DNA from: Hysterium pulicare CBS 123377 | Taxonomy: Eukaryota; Ascomycota; Dothideomycetes; Hysteriales; Hysteriaceae | NCBI GenBank assembly: GCA_000467715.1 | Contig: AJFK01000446.1 | Span: 1 to 64,000, forward strand | Reading direction: 5' to 3' | DNA length: 64,000 nucleotides | Part shown: positions 32,571 to 45,608 of the stretch, in pieces | Position numbering within the stretch: position 1 is the stretch's first letter | Layout of the letters: every line of letters starts with the position of its first letter | Notes under the pieces: model-generated | Database searches by the model: none | Told to the model about the DNA's origin: nothing | What the model saw: the letters and a program-made list of their open reading frames with translations, nothing else | Program-made: the position numbers and the translations under genes

Positions 32571-33599
32571 CTAGGAATGACGCTTTGGAGGGCCATTCAT
32601 TTGGGAGTGCAACTCCCGAGCCAACTGCTCATCCGTCTTTCTACCCACCACGATTGAGCTCGGCGCTGCGTCCTGTTCCAAGGTGACCCCCCGCCCGCGC
32701 ATCTGGTTTGCCCTCTTCGCCACCTTTCGAATCTCGTTCGCCCCCGTTCCCCCTTCCTCCTCCTTCCTCCTCCTCTTCTCCCCTTTCACTACCCCCTTTC
32801 TTACCACACTCTTCTTCATCCCAGATTCAGCGTCCTTTCCTCCCTTCTTCTTCTGCCCCGAAAGTAGGCTCGTCTGCAGACGCTCTGGTTTCTTGACTCT
32901 CCTCTCATCAACACCAGAGGCCGAGCGCAACTTCCGATTCCATTGGTTCTTGACAGCACTCCAGGACTTGGATATGCCGTGACTGGTAAGACGATTGGCC
33001 AAAACATTCCAAATTCGGCCTCCGGGATGCTCAGCGAAGTTGCAGACTACCCAAATAACCTCGTAGATAAGTGCTTCGTTGGCGACTTTGCTCCAGGCAG
33101 ACTCGTCGGGGACATTCATTGCGGAGACTAGGGCAGAGATCTCTGCAGCCGTCTTTGGAGAGCCATCGAAGGCGGCAGGGGCGGAGACGGGCTCAGGAGA
33201 GGTTGGCGCAGGGAGGGTGCTGGCTTCCATGACAGCAGGAGAGCCCAATTCAGAGGTAGAGGCCAAAGAGGCATTATCCTCTTCATCCAGAATGAGGGCT
33301 GGGACTTCTGAAACCTCCGGAACGGCTCCAAGTTGGGAACTGGATTTGACATCCGGCGCTGAGGTCAATTCTACCCAGTCCTGCGGCTGAATGCCGCTAT
33401 TGGGAACTTTCTGGAGTAGACGAGTGAAGCTGGGAGTATAGCCAGGAGTGGCTGGTTCCTTGAAGGACTCAACTGGATACTGGATTTGGACGTCTGGAAA
33501 CATGGTAAAATCCGCTAAGCTGAAGTGAGACCCGGTAGGAGAAATGATGGTAGCAATGCCGGCATTGCTAGGAGCGATCAAAGGAGAAGCAGAAGACAT
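32571..33599 (-). CDS. Myb/SANT-like domain protein, function unknown
   Basis: A single exon encodes 342 residues. The first 170 are Ser/Pro/Ala/Glu-rich. A helical domain at about 190-240 reads GGRIWNVLANRLTSHGISK and WSAVKNQWNRKLRSASGVDE, in the style of fungal Myb/SANT-like domains, where a tryptophan-spaced third helix (KNQWNRKLR) contacts DNA. A strongly basic region follows, with KKKGGKDAESGMKKSVVRKG and EKRRRKEEE, probably nuclear. The domain call rests on pattern only; the specific target is unknown. The gene is divergent from SEC23. Confidence 0.65.
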   Translation of the reverse strand: MSSASPLIAPSNAGIATIISPTGSHFSLADFTMFPDVQIQYPVESFKEPATPGYTPSFTRLLQKVPNSGIQPQDWVELTSAPDVKSSSQLGAVPEVSEVPALILDEEDNASLASTSELGSPAVMEASTLPAPTSPEPVSAPAAFDGSPKTAAEISALVSAMNVPDESAWSKVANEALIYEVIWVVCNFAEHPGGRIWNVLANRLTSHGISKSWSAVKNQWNRKLRSASGVDERRVKKPERLQTSLLSGQKKKGGKDAESGMKKSVVRKGVVKGEKRRRKEEEGGTGANEIRKVAKRANQMRGRGVTLEQDAAPSSIVVGRKTDEQLARELHSQMNGPPKRHS

Positions 33600-34643
33600 C
33601 TCGTCTTAGAAAGGTATAGAGAAAATAACTCAAAAGAAGCCGATATGAGGCTGGAGAAAGAAGAGAAATGGAAGATGTCGAAACAGAAGGAGGAATCGAA
33701 GGAATGGAGCTGATCAATTAAAGGGGGCAGCAGCTCTAGGATATATAGAACCCATCCTATTGTTAATGGGCTCAAAATAGTAGAGCTGCATTCACTCGCC
33801 GTTTGGTCTTAGGTATTGTGGGCATAATAGCCTCGACAATGGTCATTCAAGTCTATTGAGAGATAGCTGCAACCCTAGAATAATACCAGGAACAATGCCC
33901 TGAACAGCTGTGAGAACAAATTGAAAGCTGTTGCGGTAATTCACACAACAGAAGTCTTAACGGCGGTGAATCGAAGTCGTGGATCGAAGCCTGGTGGACA
34001 ATGACATCTCTGTTCAGTTAAAATTTCGGAAAGAAAGATGGGAGCTACGATGTTTTGAAAGAACATGTTTAGGCATATATAGTTGTATTACTTAACAGCA
34101 ACGCTCCGGATAGAAGTAGACTGATAGAAATATGTAACCTCTGCTGATTCCCAATCTCTCAAAAAGGTCGGAACGACCTTTCCAAACCAGGCGCCCAGCC
34201 ATGGGTCTAATCTCCTCTACGCGCAGCGCGAAAACAACCTTGGTACAAAAAGAGCGACGAGGTTGCCGATAGTAGTGTTTGTGGAGCTGGCGATTGTTTG
34301 AAGAGAAAAAGAGTGAAATTCTGGAAATGAAGTGATGTTCAAGAATGAGCGAGCTGCGCTAAACCCCATTAGTCCGAACCACTAATCTGGCCTCCATCCA
34401 CATCTCACCGGGCAACAATTGAGAACGTAACGTTGCTTCAAGAAGGTTTCGCTGCCGCCTGCTCGCCTGTGGAAGCTTCCCGTCTTTAAAGACTTCTTCC
34501 AAAGATCCCTCCAATCTATCTCTCTCCAACAGCATCCACCCCCTCGTCTACTTTTGCATTGCAAAATCCAATTCTGGGTGCGCCTCGGTCCCACCAAGAA
34601 GCTCACACCGCATTGACAAGCCACACCTGGCACATTCTCCAAG
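33600..34643. promoter_or_regulatory. Divergent promoter region, Myb-like gene / SEC23
   Basis: A 1.04-kb spacer without a gene. Near its middle lies a perfect inverted repeat, AAAGGTCG-GAA-CGACCTTT (34163-34181). The SEC23-proximal part is C/T-rich. Confidence 0.5.
34163..34181. promoter_or_regulatory. Perfect 8-bp inverted repeat, candidate operator
   Basis: AAAGGTCG, three bases, then CGACCTTT. It is 462 bp upstream of the SEC23 start and 564 bp upstream of the Myb-like start. The symmetry suggests binding of a protein dimer. Confidence 0.4.
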
Positions 34644-37396
<2,753 letters not shown>

Positions 37397-37698
37397 ATGC
37401 ATCAAATGGGTGTCGCTGAGTAAGTAGCGATGAAAATGGCAATGTTTGTTGTCGTAGGCGATGCCACCTAAACACTTGTAAGTTGGGAATGGAATTCGTG
37501 AAAAGAGAGGTAGCTACTTTCTGTCAACAAGTTATTTCAGAGCGTGAAGAAGCCTAGGCTAGAGAAAGAATTATGTCATCCAATGAGAATTATGAACATT
37601 CATCAGTGTTGCGAGCATTTATGTACCCTGAGTACGTATACACATTCATGCACTATCTTTCTCTTTGTTGTGTGGGGATCTCGAGTCCTTTAGTACTT

Positions 37699-38570
37699 TT
37701 ACAGTCTACTTCCATCTGCTTGCTTAGCGCCAGTCCCATCCAAATGCTGCTCTTTCAACATCTGGCCCGTCCCTGGAATCTCGAATGGCTCGGCTGGCAG
37801 CGTAACTGCGACGAATCTCGCTGGTTCGGTCTTAAAAAGGTTAACAAGGGGAACAACTAAGGATCAAGGTCAAAATTCCAGCTCACCTGACTCCCATTCC
37901 ACCATTTATGCATTGTACCACGTTGAATAACATGGTCCTGTAACTCCAATCAGCTGAAGACTCTTCACTTCCCGCTCCCACTCTAAAACAGCATCAAGAG
38001 CATGGCAGTCTGGTCTAAACAGACTGGCACAACCCCAAAGCACACACGATCGCAGATTCACTCATACGGCTATCCTTCCGCAAAGCCTAACCCACCCAGC
38101 TCGGGCCAACGCCAACCACAACACACAAAGAAATGGCATCCACTTACCCCCGGATTCAAAGTAACCCACTCCCCACCATCCAACTCCATCTTGACAACCC
38201 CCAGCACACAGATACTATAATCAATTGACACAGTCCTATGCATCTGGCTCTCAGCACCAGGCGCCAGATCCACGACCACAAGATTGGAGCCCGTAGTTAC
38301 GATATCGGTGCCCTTATAGCTCGTCGCTCCCTCCTCTTTTCTATACGCTTCGATGTCGGCGTCGTCTTTCATGGTGGCGGGCACGGAGCTGGTGGCGAAT
38401 GAGCGAGCCATGCCGCCTACGCCGCCGCGCCCGTGGTAGATTTGGGGCGGGGAGCTGTGGATTATGCTCTTGCCCGCAGCATTGTGAGTTAGGATATAGC
38501 GCTTATTTGGGGGGAGAGAGGGCACGGGGGTTTCGGTGGTGGAGGCGCCGATGGTATGGTTTGAGGCCAT
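37699..38570 (-). CDS. Cupin-domain protein
   Basis: Three exons (38570-38148, 37937-37887, 37830-37699) give 201 residues. The start is MASNHTIGASTTETPVPSLP. A small beta-barrel cupin spans the middle and end: VVVDLAPGAESQMHRTVSID and YSICVLGVVKMELDGGEWVT, then LNPGDHVIQRGTMHKWWNGS and FVAVTLPAEPFEIPGTGQML. Two histidines in HRTVSID and MHKWWN could bind metal, as in other cupins, but the classic motif is incomplete. The family is common in fungi and often annotated only as cupin 2. The first intron (210 nt) is long for the window. The exact substrate is unknown. Confidence 0.83.
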
Positions 38571-39665
38571 GGTGTTTATGTAGATGCAGGAAGTGGAGAC
38601 TGAGTAGCAACTCGAGATAGATAGACTCTAGAAAAGCTAGGTACGGTAGTGGAAGAAGCTGTCAAAGAGATAGATATAAAAATAAATAGCCTGTGTGGAG
38701 TTCTATATATCCTAATCTCAATGCCGGCGTAGCATTGTAGGCCCATATACTTCCAGCTACGGATGTCTGCAGGATCTTAATCCTACGCTATAAGACAGTT
38801 AAGGAAATGCATATCCGTCTTATTCAGTTTGCCCTTTGCTCTAACGTACAGGTGATTGAGGAATAATAGAGCACTGCGGGGTACCTAGGTAGCTCTCGTT
38901 CATTCGGGTAGGAATGATTATTACTCTATCAGGACGAGTCACCGTTTAGCTCAGGTATCATTATTAGATATATCGCGGAACTTCTATGGCCATGCCACTC
39001 TGGAAAGATACAATTGAAATGTCATTTCCCGGATAAGTTAAAGGATAGCAACTTACTTTAACGCCGCGTACCGAGTTTAAATCGGCTTTCTATGCTGGTA
39101 GTAAAAGAAGGCTGGTAAGCGCAGGTCCATCCTCTGGAATGGCAAATTATAACTTCAGCGTTATGCTCATTATTTTCAAATCAAATTCTTCTTCGCTTGG
39201 GAAGTGAACCCTCTGCCACGGATACAATGGCTTTGGCTGTATTACATTATTAATAGTACTTGCGGTATAATAACAAGTGCCAGCTCTCATCAGAACCGCA
39301 CAACGGAAACCCACATCACATTACACAGAATCAAGGAGCGCATGATATATAGAGGTTTAGAATAATATTAAATACGGGAGATCGTAGCTCCACAAGGGTA
39401 TCGTCAGTTTATCGTACACTCATCCCAGTGCTCGCTCGGTCGTTGATGCAAACAGTATAATACAAGGTTGAAGTACCCATCGATTGGCACCAGCATCGCC
39501 CACATCCATTCCTCCATCACACTTCAACGCCTAAATCGACAAGAGACCCAGAATACCGATTTGCTGACTACGCGAATGAGACGCGCCGTTGGCAGGGTAT
39601 ATGGTGGCATTGATTATGACAGAAGACCATGGGCAGGGCGTATGGATGCCAAAATCTTGGATACT
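38571..39665. other. AT-rich intergenic region upstream of the cupin gene
   Basis: 1.1 kb with no gene. It is AT-rich with many short imperfect repeats and holds the second TACCTAGGTA copy at 38882-38891. Confidence 0.45.
38882..38891. promoter_or_regulatory. TACCTAGGTA palindrome, copy 2
   Basis: A perfect palindrome 312 bp upstream of the cupin start codon. Confidence 0.5.
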
Positions 39666-40050
39666 CTAGTAGACGCGATTATGAGCCCCTCTCCCATCGG
39701 TGCCATGCATCCTTCGAGTGCCAGCAGCCTTTCGTTTATGTCAATACGGTATCATTATGGGGCAAGAACGTTCAAGAACTTACTTTGAGGCCAGGTCTCC
39801 GGGTTAGACTTCCACGCAATTTCATCATTGCTCCGCTAACTTTGTCTCCGAGACTCGCGTGACGTTTGTGGTGATGCACTCCAGTAGCTCCAGCCCCTGT
39901 TGTTTTCGTAGTTTGCTTGGTCGTTGTGACAGTGGTGGTCGTGGCCCCTCCGCGGCGAGCAGAACTCCTCGTAGTACGTCTTGGTCCCCGAAGTCGAGAC
40001 ATTAAGGATGGCTTACTGCGAGTGGTCCGGGTGGTACGGGTATGGGCCAT
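39666..40050 (-). CDS. Conserved small basic fungal protein, unknown function
   Basis: Two exons (40050-39784 and 39728-39666) give 109 residues. It opens MAHTRTTRTTRSKPSLMSRL, continues with a Thr/Arg/Lys-rich low-complexity middle and GVHHHKRHASLGDKVSGAMM, and ends KLRGSLTRRPGLKAAGTRRM then HGTDGRGAHNRVY. I recognise the GDK-SGAM-KL-GSLTRRPG-K-AGTRRMHGTDGRG signature from many filamentous ascomycetes, where it has no assigned role. The very high basic content suggests nucleic-acid or chromatin contact, which is inference. The 55-nt intron joins the frame exactly inside the conserved signature, which supports the model. Confidence 0.8.
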
Positions 40051-41304
40051 TGTGATGAAGTGGTTGTTTGTTGGAAGAGGTGGAATTTGGGTTGGTTGTT
40101 GGTTAACTGAGGTGGTGATTTGGTTTGGATGTTGTTAGAGTATCGAAGGGCTTAGATGAGGTCTTTATATGTATCTTATGGATAGGTGGAAGGTGAATTC
40201 CAAGACCCTGCAAAACAAGTTATTCGTACACAGAGCACGTATTCTGCTAGGATCACGGTGGAGGGACGTCATGCAGGGCCCGCAACAGGGAATGTTTAGC
40301 GGTGTTATTGTGGCGCATGATTAAACTCCGAAGATTGTGTGGGTCGGGCGGTATCAAGGTGGAAGGAAGAGACGACGAAACGTCGATTTAGATGGCTTGA
40401 GTGACGTACGTCTGCTCTTCTGGGCGTTATCATGTGCTGACATGGAGGCATTGGCAGACGTCGTGAACGCGAGGCTCCCGATGCGGCCATAGCGCCAAGA
40501 GGACCCTAAACTGGTAAATGTTCGTGATGATGTCACTCAGCCCTACGGAAAACGATCCTACAGAAAGACCTGCATACCTAGGTATGTATTGCTCACAGAG
40601 CTTACAGACATACGTGCACCGAATCTCTATTACCACGGTTCGTATGCGTGGTAAGAAAGATTCGATCCATGCAAGTTTCCAAGCTCCCAATTATGCAGTT
40701 CCTTTGTAAAGATTGTGGCTATATACGCTTCCTACTGACTATGTATTACCAACAAGATAACTGTGCCAGACGATGAGGCCAACATGAAGCCATCATCAAA
40801 GCAAATCAAAGGTAAAGAAAACACGTCTTCAGATGAGCAGCCCGTCGTCCAAGACAGCGTAGGGAGCCATTCGAGACTGGCCAGGTACTGCAAGCGAACC
40901 AGATTCCCCATGTGAGAAGAAGCACGCCGCCAACCTCATCTTCATCACGACCTCGCAAGACGCCGTCGAGACTTGCTCAACGGCTTCATGTTCTTTAGCA
41001 TGACAGTAGCAGTACAGTCATCTTGACTGGGAACGGAGTAGCCATGGGACTCAAGTCGTCATTTGGATTATTCAAGGATAGCACAGCTACCAAAAGGCCT
41101 AGGATACCAATGAATAGGTATTTAGTTCTACAACTCCGATGATGAAACCCTCCGTAGACTTCATCCTAGATAAGATACCAGACAAGTTGAACAAAAGAAG
41201 TAGATACTTGCCAACAACTTAAGAGAAGCTGGATACATTATACCCTTCTATCTACGGAAAAATCAACGCCACAACTTACTAATTATACTCATGGTAGCGG
41301 CCTG
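40051..41304. other. Gene-free region upstream of the small basic protein
   Basis: 1.25 kb without a supportable gene. It holds the TACCTAGGTA palindrome at 40575-40584 (within a 14-bp perfect palindrome CATACCTAGGTATG) and grades into the decayed patch to the right. Confidence 0.45.
40575..40584. promoter_or_regulatory. TACCTAGGTA palindrome, copy 3
   Basis: The centre of a 14-bp perfect palindrome (CATACCTAGGTATG, 40573-40586), 525 bp upstream of the small basic protein gene. Confidence 0.5.
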
Positions 41305-42312
41305 TCATGACTTTTGCGCAGTGTTAGTTGCCTCTTCGACGGCCGAAGCATTCAGTGCAGCAGCTGCAGCCTTCTTCTCGACTGTCGATTTGCGTGAATA
41401 AACGGCCGACGGATGCATCGAAAGGCCTGACGGCTTCCCTTCCTTTGCAATCTTTCTCTTGTACTCTGCTGATTTCTCCGCCCTTCTTTTACGTCCCCTT
41501 ATAGCTGCTGGGCTCATTGATAACTCCTCAGAATTAGGCTTCCCAGGGTCCTTTTCTCCTGCGGCTCTATTTGCAACTCTCTCAGTCGGCCTAAGCAGCG
41601 CCCAATAGTCGTGTCTCTTCCTTGTGGCTGCAGCCCTCAATGCTGCCACATGAGCCTTGAACTCAGGAGAGGTCCTCTCTTCTGATGTTCGAGTATTTCG
41701 CCAGGGCCCTTTGAGGGAAGAGTGACTCAGTAGTCCACTCCAGGGCAAGGGAGAAGTCCAGGGGCAAGCCCAGAGGTAAGAGCCGGGCTGGTAAGCATCG
41801 ACCAGGAGAGCGCATACATATTATATGAGCCGAGAGGTGAACTGTGAATGTGTTTGATGGTCTCGGGTCCCATGCGTCCTCCAGGTGGGAATTAGACCAA
41901 ATATTAGCCATTCAGGGGTCCGCTGGCCATCTTCCCAAACATGGTATAGAGTGTAATTCCCGCATTGTTTCCCCTTTTTGTATGCGCGTCTAGCACCGTT
42001 ATGGGTGTTTCTTCTGTACGATATCCCAGAGCCACCCTGATTTGATGACCCAGAACCAACGTACAGCTTTGCCTCATTTTGCTCTGCAGAGAACACCGCA
42101 GTGGATGGCACCGCAGTGGATGATACCGTAGTGGCTGGCACTGCATGGAATAAGATATCGTAGCAGCCATGCGCATTAGTCTTGATGGTCCTTGAGAGCT
42201 TCTGGAGATCAGATATAGATGGCGTCTTGTCGCGGTTTAGAAGGTTGCGGGCTGTTGGCGTCAAATAAAAGAGTAGCTCTTTTACCCAAGATTCTACTAG
42301 ACGCGATTATAG
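41305..42312 (-). pseudogene. Degenerate GIY-YIG-like fungal gene
   Basis: One reading frame runs from an ATG at 42312 to a stop at 41305 and is broken by two TAA codons (about 42297 and 41821-41823). The N-terminal half has VESWVKELLFYLTPTARNLL, then AHGCYDILFHAVPA and KLYVGSGSSNQGG with GISYRRNTH, which resemble the GIY and YIG/Arg elements of GIY-YIG nucleases. The C-terminal half has YLWACPWTSPLPWSGLLSHS, then Arg/Lys-rich, SMSPAAIRGRKRRAEKSAEY-like repeats, as in a proliferated fungal family. In both TAA codons a C-to-T change of CAA would explain the stop, compatible with RIP, but this is inference. The nuclease-like fold is a motif-level call. Confidence 0.45.
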
Positions 42313-42582
42313 GCGCTCAAGCATTAAACGCGTGGCAGATGAAAGGTTGACTGCCCCAATAATCTGCAACAGTATACCATATAAAACTGGAAAGTCTCAA
42401 TAGAATATTGATCAGCATGCTGAGGATTGTAACCGTGGTCAAAGCGGATCCGACCGCAAAGAAAACCAAAGTCAAACGCTGACTAGGATAAGTAAGCCCA
42501 TGTTCAACAAGCAATACTAGTAAGGACTTACTAGGCGTCGATGCTCTTCAGCATCTATATCTTCCCAGCCCTTCACCTCAAG

Positions 42583-42618
42583 ATCCTCATCCTCATCCTC
42601 ATCCTCATCCTCATCCTC
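42583..42618. repeat. (ATCCTC)n microsatellite
   Basis: Six tandem copies of the hexamer ATCCTC. It lies just beside the broken zinc-finger repeats. Confidence 0.8.
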
Positions 42619-43010
42619 ACTTCGGTGTTCTACATCCATCCGTCATCGGCAGCCTCAGAGCCGTCCGCTTGGGGCTTAGAAGAAGAGGGGGCGTTAAGGA
42701 TGCAGGCGTCAACGTGTTCCTCCCGAGCCAGTATACCGCGCGGAAGAAGAGCGTCGCAGATTGGGCAGAATACGTCAGAGTCGTCAGTTTGGGACTTGGA
42801 GGCCTCGGAGGCGGTGGCTTGGAACTTGGAAGCGTCGGAGTCATTACGGATGCAGGCGTCAATGTGTTTCCCCTAGACTAATAAGTCGCGCGGAAGAAGG
42901 GCATCTCAGATTGGGCAGAGTGCATCAGAGTCGTCGGCTTGGGACTTGGAAGCCTCGGGTTCGTTATGGATGCAGACGTCAACGTGTTCCTCTCGAAATG
43001 AGTCCCGAGT
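42617..43010 (-). pseudogene. Decayed tandem repeats encoding UBZ4-like zinc fingers
   Basis: The minus strand has tandem DNA repeats of about 120-150 bp. The best unit reads FCPICDALLPRGILAREEHV then DACILN, with a C-x2-C...H-x3-C spacing like the Rad18-type (UBZ4) ubiquitin-binding zinc finger. A second unit reads CPI-DALLPRDLL...HIDACIRN and is interrupted by a TGA where the second Cys should be and by a later TAG; a third, partial unit reads SFREEHVDVCIHN. Ser/Asp/Gln-rich linkers (DASKFQATASEASKSQTDDS) separate the units. No start codon or intact gene can be assigned. It lies about 300 bp upstream of the GIY-YIG-like pseudogene and on the same strand. Confidence 0.5.
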
Positions 43011-43256
43011 AGTGAGGAAAATGTAACGAAGAGGTTTAGAGTAGTCAGCGAGATAGATGAAGAGTGCCAATAAAGCAAATGGGCAGACAAGAGACAGAAC
43101 AGAAGACGTTGTGCTGATAGTAGCTTCGAAGAAAAGTCCTTGTGGCAGATACTAGCGAGAGCCTGAGGGAAAGAGCGATGGAGTTCTCTACATTGGCACT
43201 AACGCACTCTTCTGATTTTGTTTCAGCACATCTCTCAACCTCTACTTTACAATAAT

Positions 43257-44926
43257 TCAAGTCAGGCCTTCCACAGTAAAAGTGCCAGTCTTCGTAATCA
43301 TATATTCCGAAACCGCAACATCTTTACCCGATTCCTTACCGTATCCGGACTGCTTTATCCCTCCGAAAGGCGATTCCGCAGCAGATGAATTGCCTGAAAG
43401 CTAGGTTAATATGTGATCTCTGCCCATATTTCTGTGGGCCTACTGACCTGTATTCAACCCAATCATACCAGCTTCAAGATTCTCAAACAGTCTCCACATA
43501 CGATCGACATTCTTAGTAAAGCAATATGAGGCAAGCCCCATGCTCGTATCATTAGCAGCCTTGACAGCCTCCTCTTCAGTCTCGAATTTGATAAATGTGG
43601 CCACAGGGGCGAAGATTTCTTCTTTTGAAATGTCCATCTCAGGAGTGATACCCGTAATGACAGTTGGTTCGAAGAAGTAGCCACCATTCTTGGATATCTT
43701 GTTGCCTCCCATGTGAATGGTTGCCCCTTTAGATTTTGCGTCTGCAACGAGAGCAGTGGCTTTCTCGATACTTCGCGGTGTGGTGACTGGACCCATCGTA
43801 GTCTCTGTATCGGAGCCGTGTCCAACGATAAGCTTCTTCGTTTCCGCATTCCATCGCTCCAGGAACTTATCGAAGATGCCAGACTGAACATAGACACGGT
43901 TCGCTGTGATGCATGCTTGACCGGCATGTCTCCATTTCAGTGCAAATATCTGGGCCATTGCCTGGTCAATGCTCGCATCGTCGAAGACAAGGACTGGGCA
44001 GTTGCCTCCTAGCTCAAGCGTGACTTTCTTCAGGTTGTCTGAGCATATCTTTGCTACTAGCTTTCCCACTCTCGTTGAACCAGTGAAAGTAACCTTCTTG
44101 ATGAGCGGATGCCTGCAAAGTGCTTCGCTGAGTTCCGGGGTCTTATCAAGATCGGTGGTTAGAACATTGAGTGCACCCTTCGGGAAGCCCGCTTTATCTG
44201 CAAGGTGAGCTAAAGCCAGAACGGTGATGGGCGTCTCAGGTGACGGCTTGACGACCATGGTACAGCCTGCAGCAAGAGCAGCCCCCGCTTTTCTCAAGAT
44301 CATAGCAATGGGAAAGTTCCATGGTACCAGTGCTGCAGCAACTCCAAGAGGCTGCTTGATGGTGAAGACTCGGCGGTCCGGCAAAGCAGGGGTGAAGACT
44401 GTGCCTTGGATTCGCTCAGCTTCTCCAGCGAACCACCAAGTGAAACCTGTGGAATAATCGATTTCCCCATACGCCTCAGCTCGTGGTTTGCCTGTCTCGT
44501 AGACTAGCAGAGTCGCTATATCTTCGCGATTCTCACGGATCAAGGAGTCCCATTTGAAAAGCATCTGTGCTCGAGCTCGAGGACTGATCTTTTTATAGCT
44601 TTCGAAACATTCATGGCTGCTCTTTACGGCGGCATCGACATCGGAGGCATCATTGATAGGACATTCAACCCACGCTTTGCCAGTTCCAGGATCTTGGACT
44701 CTGGTCAGTCGTTGGATGGGCTAAATTGCAAGGGAGACAGACCAACCACTTCGAATGTCTTGCTTGATTGAGATTTCACCCACTTTCCATGAACGAAAGA
44801 TTCATTATGAAATAGATCTGGGTTATTGAGCTATACAGCGAGCAGTTCAGTGATATGATCTGTGAAACAGATGGAGAAACGACTGCGACGACGTACTTTG
44901 AACGGTAACTCGTATTTATCTCCCAT
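43257..44926 (-). CDS. UGA2: Succinate-semialdehyde dehydrogenase
   Basis: Four exons (44926-44897, 44830-44743, 44698-43448, 43393-43257) give 501 residues. The enzyme oxidises succinate semialdehyde to succinate in the GABA shunt. ALDH features are visible: cofactor-binding AALVPWNFPIAMILRKAGAA, FTGSTRVGKL, the general base in VTLELGGNCPVLVF and the nucleophilic Cys in HAGQACITANRVYV, then the C-terminal ESPFGGIKQSGYGKESG. Length and pattern fit SSADH better than other aldehyde dehydrogenases. The donor of the second intron (GTCTGT) is unusual, so that junction is uncertain by a few bases. It is divergent from an SDR gene 680 bp away. Confidence 0.9.
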
Positions 44927-45608
44927 GGCGAAAAGACTGGAAAAGTAGTAAACTAATCTTAGGTGAAAACGGACTTCAGATATCAAGATTGAATGAAAGA
45001 AGATCCAGCAGCTCAAACCAACGTAGTAATCACGATTGGTGTTTGGCAACGATGCCTTTTCAATCGATTGCTCCTAAGAGTAATCCGAAGAACAAGTTAG
45101 GGCGGATTTAAGGCTTCCGACCGTCTCAACCCCACTTTTCCCTACATACCACCACAACATACTCGGCGTAACAGCTCGAAGGATATTGAGAGGGGTGAGA
45201 TGGAGGAGAGAAGAGTGATGACTGGTTCGGCTTTTGCCCGAGGTCGTTCGTTTCCCAAACAAATGATGTCAGACCCCCTCCATAGCTTTCTCCTCATGCT
45301 GTCCAACACAGTGCTCCGTACCCCACAGTCAACAGCCGTTTTCCGTAAAGAAAGGCGTAGCACTCGTGGCAATTGGATGCTCTGTACTTGGTGCAGTATT
45401 ACACCGTCTAATTGACGGAAATAAAGCTAGTTCCCTTGTCTAAGGCTTCTAATTCAATCTACAGCTTCCTTAACACCATACACCACTTTTGTCAAGCGTG
45501 CAGTATACCTAGTCAAACACAACTAGTTAGCAGACAATTTCTAACTACAACGACTTTCTAATATTCTCACATTTTCATTCACAAACCGAGCTCACGACAG
45601 GCTTCACC
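44927..45608. promoter_or_regulatory. Divergent promoter region, UGA2 / SDR
   Basis: A 682-bp spacer between two divergent starts with no gene in it. No distinctive operator is seen. Confidence 0.45.

Noticed and set aside
37573-37860. A plus-strand frame of 95 codons downstream of SEC23
   Set aside because: It lies opposite the last exons of the cupin gene, whose joined frame is convincing.
39666-42312. Shared 13-mer TAGACGCGATTAT near 39671 and 42298
   Set aside because: Dozens of 13-mer matches are expected by chance in 64 kb; there is no longer similarity around it.
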